The translations under genes and the position numbers were made by a program. Shown piece by piece: positions 57,130 through 64,000 of a DNA stretch of 64,000 bases (positions are counted from its first letter, which is position 1; each line of letters starts with the position of its first letter). The notes beneath the pieces are model-generated. The model was not told the origin of the DNA. It ran no database searches and saw nothing but the letters and a program-made list of their open reading frames with translations. The stretch lies in contig CAUEEP010000930.1 of assembly GCA_958450365.1 (NCBI GenBank), positions 2,003,501 to 2,067,500 on the forward strand. Reading direction: 5' to 3'. The stretch comes from Mesorhabditis belari (lineage: Eukaryota; Nematoda; Chromadorea; Rhabditida; Rhabditidae).

Positions 57130-60100
57130 TCAAAAAGTGAAATCAATTTGAAATGTTTGCCATTTGTTGACGATCACTTTTCGATAATCTTTAATGAAAT
57201 AAGACATCGATATTGCGTCCATTAGTGGGTACATCGAGACTGGGACTAGCACCCAGCTGCACCTGAAATTTTGACGAATTTTCGATGGAAATTTGCATTC
57301 AAAGGCCAGTCTCAAACTTCTTAAAAGTCTTCTTTTCAGCTTACACGATCTCAACGATACTTTAGACAAGAGATTTGCAATAGATTCGATCAAATATTTC
57401 AATCAAAACTTACCACGGTCCAATATAGATTCCATTGAAAGCACAAAAATGAGTGAGTAAACAAGGCACACCTTCCATCACAAAGGGACAAGCTGTCTGG
57501 AATGAACTATTTGTTTGTTTGTTAGTCAGTTTGTTAGTCAGTTAGTTAGTTAGTCAGTTAGTTTGTTAGTTTGTTTGTTAGTTTGTTTGTTAGTTGGTTA
57601 GTTTGTTTTGTTTGTTTGTTTGTTTGTTTGTTTGTTTGTTTGTTTGTTTGTTTGTTTGTTTGTTTGTTTGTTTGTTAGTTTGTTTGTTTGTTTGTTAGTT
57701 AGTTTGTTTGTTTGTTTGTTTGTTTGTTTGTTCGTTTGTCAGTTGGTTAGTTAGTTCCGTTAGTTTGTTCGTTAAATTGATTTTTACATCATTTTACTTG
57801 TGTTGCAATTTAATTTCTTTCCTAAACTAGGCAAGGAAACAAGTTGTTGTTGATTTTGATAGCACAATCAAGAGATCCCATTGAAGGCATAAGAATCAGT
57901 GAGAAAAAAAGACGATGAAGGGAAGGAAACAAGGAGAAAACAATCAACATCAAGTAGTACAGTCTTTTACCGAAATGGTAAACTAGAAAACAAGTTGTCG
58001 TTGATTTTGATGGCTCAATCAACATCATACATCAAGTAGTCCTGTTTTACCGTATTTGATTTAGTCATTTACATCAAAAACAATTTGGCTCAATGCTTTT
58101 AGCGGAAAATTTTGATTCGCATTAATTTTGGAAGTGTAATTGGGATTTGTGTCGGGATTAACTTTGTTCTTTGTACTCAAATAAAGCTCTTCGTATCTTA
58201 ACAGCTACAGTTCATTTCTTTGAAACATTTACCTGAGCAATCAACGCTTTCAGCAGCTCCATTTGCAAGCGTTTCGTTCGAATGCTCAATTGGCCGTACT
58301 AAAGCGTTATGGATTTTTACTTGTGAACCAAATCTGGAAATGTTTTCGCAACTAAATAATAGAGACAAACCATTAGAATAAATTTGTAAAGTAAAATGCT
58401 CATATTCATTGTAGTGCAAAGGAGATTGTATGGACGAAATCGTTCAACACCATTCGTGTCATTGTACTAAATTTGGAATTCTTATTGGTTTACTGGTTTG
58501 TTTGTTTAGAGATTGTTAAGTTTTACTGGTTTGGTTGGTTTATTCGTTTTGAGTTAGTATTGGTTAGTATTGGTTAGTTTATTGGTTAGTTTACTGGTTG
58601 AGTCTACTGGGAAGTTTACTGGTTAGTCTACTGGGAAGTCTACTGGTTTACTGGGAAGTTTACGGGTAAGTTTACTGATTAGTTTATTGGTTAGTTTACT
58701 GGGAAGTTTACTGGTAAGTTTACTGATAAGTTTACTGGTAGGTTTACTGGTTAGTTTACTGGTAAGTTTAGTGGTAATTTTGCTGGTTAGTTTAGTGGTA
58801 AGTTTGCTGGTTAGGTTACTGGTTTACTAGTGAGTTTACGGGTAAGTTTACTGGCTAGTTTACGGGTAAGTTTACTGGTTAGTTTACTGGTTAGTTTACT
58901 GGTTTACTGGTTAGTTTACGGGTAAGTTTACTGGCTAGTTTACGGGTAAGTTTACTGGTTAGTTTACTGCTAAGTTTACTGCTAAGTTTACTGCTAAGTT
59001 TACTGCTAAGTTTACTGCTAAGTTTACTGCTAATTTTACTGCTAAGTTTGCTTGTTACCTTGAATAATGGTCCAAGAATTGAGGCTGTTTCTGAGTTCAT
59101 CCCATAGAATTTAGAGAAATCCTCTTGCAAGTACCACTTAATGAGTAATTATTGGATGATTCGTTGACTAAAAGAAAGACTAAAACCCTCACCCGATTCG
59201 CTCTTTAAAGACCATGATTGCGTTTCGAAGAACCAACTCCCATATTGTCAAATCGACAACTATGTAGAGAGCCAAAAGTGCTCGGATTGACCATTGTTTA
59301 AAGATTGGAATCAAATTTTGCCTAAAAAGACTTTAAAAAGATAAAAGTTGATCTAGCGCTTACTCGCAAACTGAAATGTATCGATAAAGAAAATGGAAAA
59401 CGATTAGAACGAGTTGTTTATTGTACAGGATACACCAATAGAGAATCATCAACGAAAATTGGAAGACTTTATTTGATTTGTCAAAATCTCACTCACTTGT
59501 CCAACCGATTCACCCATAAGGCACCTAGTGGAGAAGCGACATAGAAGCTGAAAGCAAAGCCCACAACGTGAAGGCCCTCAATAGCTTGAGTTTAAGTTTT
59601 TTTTTTGCCTACTTAAGCCTTTAAGGCTACTTGGAGTCAGCTGTAGAATTTCCTGACAATTGGATCTTGTTTTAGAGGAAGTTCTACTAGTTCAACTGTA
59701 GTTTCAACTTAGAATTTACAACTTTAACCCTTAAAATGTCAACATTCACTACCAGACACTCACCGGCAACAAAATCAAATGAAATAGCGGATAAACCATG
59801 TTGAAAGAGGCAAAGAGCATCATCAAGTACTTGTAACGACCGAATTCTGGACGACTGAAGAAGATCTTTATGGCTACTGTGCTACAAGACAATGAGTGAA
59901 CTAGCTCTGGCTCTAGCTCTAGCTCTGGCTCAGCTCTAGCTCTAGCTCTAGCTCTGGATCTAGATCTAGCTCTAGATCTAGATCTCAGATCTAGCTCTGG
60001 CTCTAGATCAAGCTCTAGCTCTGGCTCTAGCTCTAGCTCTAGCTCATAGCTCTAGCTCTCAGCTCTAGCTCTAGTCTAGCTCTAGATCAAACCTATGCTT

Positions 60101-60193
60101 GGCAATGATCATAATGAGAATAATATTTGCAAGAATTGCTGATGAACTCCCAAAGAGGACGAAGAAATGGCTAGTGTGTAGATGGCCAAGCAT
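57130..60193 (-). CDS. Nematode serpentine chemoreceptor, Str/Srd-like 7TM GPCR
   Basis: Exons: 60193-60093, 59881-59764, 59576-59497, about 59450-59364, 59321-59193, 59136-59059, 58466-58371, 58298-58233, 57496-57414 and 57262-57130. An ACTTTTAG acceptor lies 2 nt before the ATG (spliced leader). The start MLGHLHTSHFFVLFGSSSAI leads into TM1. Next come RPEFGRYKYLMMLFASFNMV (loop 1/TM2), VVGFAFSFYVASPLG, FHFLYRYISVC (end of TM3) and IWELVLRNA (TM4). Intracellular loop 3 is LSIRTKRLQMELLKALIAQ. TM7 is VSMYPLMDAISMSYFIKDYR with the family's YP..D and I..YR. These place it in the Str superfamily of chemosensory receptors, expected in sensory cilia. Junctions 59497/59450 and 59193/59136 do not keep phase with the splice sites I can see. 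The gene may be slightly decayed, or unusual splice sites are used. Confidence 0.75.
57515..57755. repeat. (TTTG)n repeat
   Basis: GTTTGTTT units with GTTAGTTT and GTCAGTT variants, in the intron before the penultimate exon of the chemoreceptor. Confidence 0.9.
57830..58040. repeat. Two related blocks of about 100 bp in the chemoreceptor intron
   Basis: 57832-57880 and 57985-58030 share GAAACAAGTTGT(T/C)GTTGATTTTGAT. I first suspected a duplicated exon but see no splice-supported frame. Confidence 0.45.
58540..59050. repeat. 12-bp minisatellite, AGTTTACTGGTT
   Basis: About 40 units. They are degenerate in the left part and homogeneous (AAGTTTACTGCT) at 58968-59045, nearest the exon. In an intron of the chemoreceptor. 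Confidence 0.9.
59888..60080. repeat. (AGCTCT)n minisatellite
   Basis: 6-bp units CTAGCT, CTGGCT and CTAGAT in intron 1 of the chemoreceptor. Confidence 0.9.
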
Positions 60194-60195
60194 TT

Positions 60196-62180
60196 CTAAA
60201 AGTTTCGAGAATATTTTGAAAGGTGAATAGAATTGTTAAAGCAATGATTTGATGGTTAATGATTTGATAGAGGATCAAATGATCAATGCAATGATCGGAT
60301 GATGATTGCAATGATCAAATGATGAATACAATGATCAAATGATGATTGCAATGATCAAAATGATCAATGCAATGATCAAATGATCAATGCAATGATCAAG
60401 GTATCATTCCAATGATCAAATGATCAATGGCAATGATCGAAGTATCATTGCAATGATCAAATGATCATTGCAATGATCATCGATGATTGCAATGATCATC
60501 TGATCATTGCATTGATCAAATGATCATTGCAATCATTAAATTCAGTTTATTAATTTTAAGACCAAAAGAATTCGACAAAGAATAAAGTCTATCCAACAAT
60601 TTTTGAAGTAAAAAATTGGTATCTTTAAGAAAATTAGCGCTTTTATAATTGAAGCTTTGTACTTTAAAGTTCTCCGTTTAAAAGTTCGTTAATTTCCTGA
60701 TCACTTTGACTTGTTGGCTTCATAAAATAGGATTGCTTACGTAAATTGTGTTGAATTTTTGTGAAATTAGCTCAAAGTATCAAAATTTTGTTTAAAATCC
60801 GAAGTTTTCAAAGGAAAATGGAAGATCTATTTATATTTTTGAAGTCTTTTTCATGTCTACAAATTGTAAATGAAAAATTCGGTGTTTTTTTTGATTTTTC
60901 GACTACATCGGAATCATTGTTGTGTGAAAATGAAATCCCTTCTCTCTTTTTTTTTTGTCCTGTATTCTAGTGATTTACATTCCTAATGATTTGTCCTTCT
61001 CTATTGTAGTCATTTACATTTTAGTCATTTATATTCTAGTCATTTGTCTTCTCCATCTACAAATCATCGCCACATTTTTCATTTCTGTTTGAGTGAACTC
61101 GAGTTGGAAATCTGTAAATTCCCGTTTTTTGAAAGAAAGATCTTTCTTTTCTTTTAAATCTTTCTTTCTTTTAAATCTTTCTTTTATAAGATCCAACCTA
61201 CACTTTTTTTCATAGACAGACGGATCATTGAAACTAACTGGAAGAAATTTAGTACCAAAAGTACTCAAAAGATTTCAGTGAGAGACTAAAAATCGAAATC
61301 TCGGCAAAAGATATGGCAAAATATTATAGACTAAAGAAAATGCTTCCAGACAAAAATCTAGATAAGATTTCAGCAAAGGAAATGCAAAATAACTGGTCAG
61401 ACTCACAAGCTTACATTTACAGCAACTTGCATTTTTACATAGACAGACAGAATCATTGAAACTCATTGAAGAAATTTAGTACTTGAAAGTCCTAAAAAAG
61501 AATTCTGGGGTGAAAGACCAAAAATCGCAATCTCGACAAAAGATACTTGGCAAAATATTATAGACTACAGTAAACGCTTCAGCCAAGAAATCTAGGACCA
61601 AGTGATTTCAACAAAGAGTAAAGCAAAATAACTCTAATAAAAACGATTGTCTGAAAGAAGAATCTTGAGTGACAAATAGAGTACAATTGTTTGTTTATCA
61701 CAAGAAATTTTCGGAGAGTCAATTTGCAACACTTGTATTCGTTGATTTCTTAGGGTTAGTTGGATTTCTCAAGGGGAAAAGACACAATAAAAGAAGATAG
61801 AAGTAAAAATGGATTATATCCGCAGAAAGATAAGAGATAAATCGAGAATTCACAGAATGCATAAAATAATATAATAAACTTAACTTTGTTTATAAATAAA
61901 AGACTTAAACACGGTTCATTTCCTTGAATTGATTCATTTCCCCTAAATCTGTTTTGTTGTTTTCACGACTTTTCCAGCTTTCAAAGGTTGATTTAGATAA
62001 AAAAAAGAAATTCAGATTTCAGTTTTCACGATTCTCAATGGAATATCCTCATTTTGTTTACCCTTCAATAGATGCCGAAATGAACGTTGCGTTTCTCCAT
62101 CAAAGTTACCTATTTCTCGTTTGATACATGAAGAAAGCATTTGTACTAAAAAGTTCGATTTACATTTTATTTTCTTTTAA
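60196..62180. other. Upstream of the chemoreceptor; repeats, no gene seen
   Basis: Bases 60243-60540 are a 12-14-bp minisatellite (ATGATCAATGCA and variants). Bases 61205-61400 and 61440-61620 are direct copies of about 190 bp (shared GACAGACGGATCATTGAAAC / GACAGACAGAATCATTGAAAC). Bases 61765-61850 repeat part of 30.4 kb. Open stretches up to about 80 codons on the minus strand lie in these repeats and look like chance. Confidence 0.45.
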
Positions 62181-62182
62181 AT

Positions 62183-62401
62183 CTAACAACCTAAATCTAA
62201 TGCATCTTTTTCAAGCACTTTTTTTACTTTCCAATACACAATATGGTTCGGATTGAAGGAAAGCTCGTCAGCTGGCACCAAATCATAATTTACTAAAATG
62301 CTCTTAGGCAAATAAAAACAATAATAAGTGTGCAACAGTACAAAAATGAAGACTTGCGACCCTTGTAAAGAAACTCTTTGATCAATCGAAGAAATGGACA
62401 A
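62183..62401 (-). CDS. Unidentified 72-codon open frame
   Basis: Minus-strand frame with a hydrophobic stretch (FIFVLLHTYYCFYL) then a mixed tail (VYWKVKKVLEKDALD). It adjoins the mariner relic and I find no partner exon or family. Could be chance or a small membrane protein. Confidence 0.15.
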   Translation of the reverse strand: MSISSIDQRVSLQGSQVFIFVLLHTYYCFYLPKSILVNYDLVPADELSFNPNHIVYWKVKKVLEKDALDLGC

Positions 62402-62492
62402 AAGAAATATAAGAGTAATAGAGTTGAAGTCGCCCTAGGGAATTTACGTAGTTGCACTTAAAATATGGTGGAAAATACTTCTCTGCAAGTAT

Positions 62493-63791
62493 TAAGATTT
62501 TGGCAACTGAATAATGACGCGTTTATGTAACAAATCATTTATTTTAAAAAAACACAAAAGAAGGCTTTCAATTCGAAAGGTATTCTCCATTAGTATCTAT
62601 GACTTCTTCCCATCTTCTGCGCAAATCCCGGATCCCATCCTCGAAGAGCTTTGCAGGGTTTTGAGGCCGAAGTAAGTCATTCACTGTTTTTTTATGATCC
62701 GAGAGCATGATCATCCCGATCTTTCCTCCCTCCTAAAAGTGCTTCGGCGACCGAAGCAAAAGTAATCTGAAGAGCCAGATCAGGTGAAGATAAGGCGTAG
62801 GGCAAAACTTTCCAGCCAAGTTCCTCGATTTTCTTATAAGTAGTCTTTGCGGTGTGAATTTTGCGTTGTCGTGTAAAAATCTGACTCTCTCCGGTTTGAG
62901 CTCCAATTTCTTCAAAGGCTGTTAGCTTTCTCATTAATTTACTTTGAGATAAAGAGATCAGCATCGACGATTTGGCCAGGTTTCAGCACTTCGCAATGCA
63001 CCAATCCCTTGAAGTTCCACCAGCAGCTTGAGCATTATCTTCTTCCCCTGGATATCGAGTTTGAGGTGGTTTAAGGGGTCTGCCCAGCAGATAGCCATTG
63101 ATTTTTGCGTTTAACGTTCTCGTGGGCTGAGTCCACGTTTCGATTAGAAATTAAAACCCTGTGAAAAGTCGTTTGATTTTACATTTTTGCCCAGCAAAAT
63201 TAGGCGGCATTGACACGGGTACGTGCATCCATTGCTTTAGGTCAATTCGTGAGGAACTCATTTTCCAATACGATTCTTTTCCCGAGTTTGTATAAATAGT
63301 TTTTCGTTTGTCGTATGGGATACTTAAAATAACGCACCAACTCCTTTGAACCGTGAGTGTTGGGCAGCAAATATTCCAATTAAAGGCGAGCAAGTCATCT
63401 GTATCACCGACCACTTCTGGAGGATGTCCTTGGTAACGGCTCGTCTACGAAGGCTTTCATCGCCGCCTTGGATCTTTTATTAAAATATCGGTGTGACATT
63501 TGCCCAATGTTTATACTTTTCTCTCAAAAACAGTGATGATCGTACATTGAAGAGTTCCCAGCTGGTGATTTTCATATTTAAATCACAGCCAGAACATACA
63601 GCTCGAATACGGAATTTTTTGTCCTCCATTTTTGCCAAAGCGAATGATGAAATTCGGAGCACTTAGTATTATTTTACTTACGAATATCTTTTACTTTGTA
63701 TATATACAAAAAGGGTGGGAGAAGCAGTGCTTAGAAAACATGTTTAAAAACATGTTAAGTAGTGACAACGTCATTATTAAAGTTGCCAACC
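62493..63791 (-). pseudogene. Full-length mariner (DD34D type), decayed
   Basis: The ends resemble TTAGGTTGGCAAC(T/A): TTTTGGCAACTGAATAATGA at the left and, complemented, GGTTGGCAACTTTAATAATG at the right. The transposase reads on the minus strand from about 63629 to 62568 with frame changes. It includes CVILSIPYDKRKTIY, GKESYWKMSSSRIDLKQWM, TRTLNAKINGYLLG, then FLHDNAKF (second Asp), KTTYKKIEELGWKVLPYAL, SSPDLAL, and the end NGEYLSN. The third catalytic Asp position is changed (LQI in place of SDY). Several stops are present. Inactive. Confidence 0.8.
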
Positions 63792-63944
63792 TATAATGAA
63801 GCCTAAGCCCCTAATGTTCAGCCAACAACTTCCTCTCATTCAATCCTTCTTCAACAATTTTCTCAAGAGAAAATCAAGAGCTCAGCTTTCCTTTAAAGTT
63901 TTCCCGCTTTTACATTTTTCTTTCTATCTTAAATATAGAGTTGG

Positions 63945-64000
63945 TGACTATTTGACGGTTTGCAAAAGCTTTTCGCAGAAAGCTCAACACTCAAATACCC
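63945..64000. repeat. Inverted partial copy of the 4.48-kb repeat, cut by the window end
   Basis: GAGTTGGTGACTATTTGACG through AGAAAGCTCAACACTCAAAT is the complement of 4500-4560 and 55640-55700. Confidence 0.7.

Overview
The window is nuclear DNA from a nematode. Genes have many short exons with GT..AG introns and TTTCAG-like acceptors. The interstitial repeat (TTAGGC)n is the nematode telomere unit. At least one nematode-type serpentine chemoreceptor is present, and acceptors sit immediately upstream of start codons, as expected for spliced-leader trans-splicing. The species cannot be named from the sequence. Exon structures were built by hand, by checking splice signals and codon phase across each junction.

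Layout. 1-1.7 kb: repeats and a tRNA-like relic. 1.7-3.8 kb (+): a complete 175-aa four-TM protein. 4.1-13.8 kb: repeat-dominated, with an interstitial telomere tract, an isolated minus-strand terminal exon (5.0-5.3 kb), a homopolymer block (5.4-6.06 kb), TIR elements and two Tc1/mariner-type relics. 13.8-22.7 kb (+): a CHK/aminoglycoside-phosphotransferase-like gene whose 5' half is frame-broken; its introns hold a 2.3-kb foldback element and a maT relic. 22.9-26.4 kb (+): a shortened calreticulin-like gene. 26.5-28.9 kb: a foldback element and a minisatellite. 28.9-34.9 kb (+): a complete PAPS-dependent sulfotransferase (268 aa) with telomere-like tracts, a mariner derivative and minisatellites in its introns. 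35.9-39.85 kb (-): a complete translation termination factor eRF1 (423 aa). 41.1-42.1 kb: a 1-kb minisatellite. 42.3-44.1 kb (-): a second complete four-TM protein (166 aa). 44.2-48.7 kb: repeats and a mariner relic. 48.85-52.0 kb (+): two tandem paralogues encoding small secreted 12-cysteine proteins of no family I recognise. 53.6-57.1 kb (+): a probable but unresolved multi-pass receptor-like gene. 57.1-60.2 kb (-): a Str/Srd-type chemoreceptor. 62.5-63.8 kb (-): a decayed mariner.

The genes do not form a pathway. They are a housekeeping termination factor, a Golgi-type sulfotransferase, an ER-chaperone derivative, a kinase-like relic, membrane receptors and small secreted proteins. The two strongest leads are the 12-cysteine secreted family and the calreticulin-like gene. 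The acidic tail exon of the latter appears to have been made from an out-of-frame copy of the neighbouring CHK gene's last exon. A third lead is that nearly every long intron carries its own private minisatellite.
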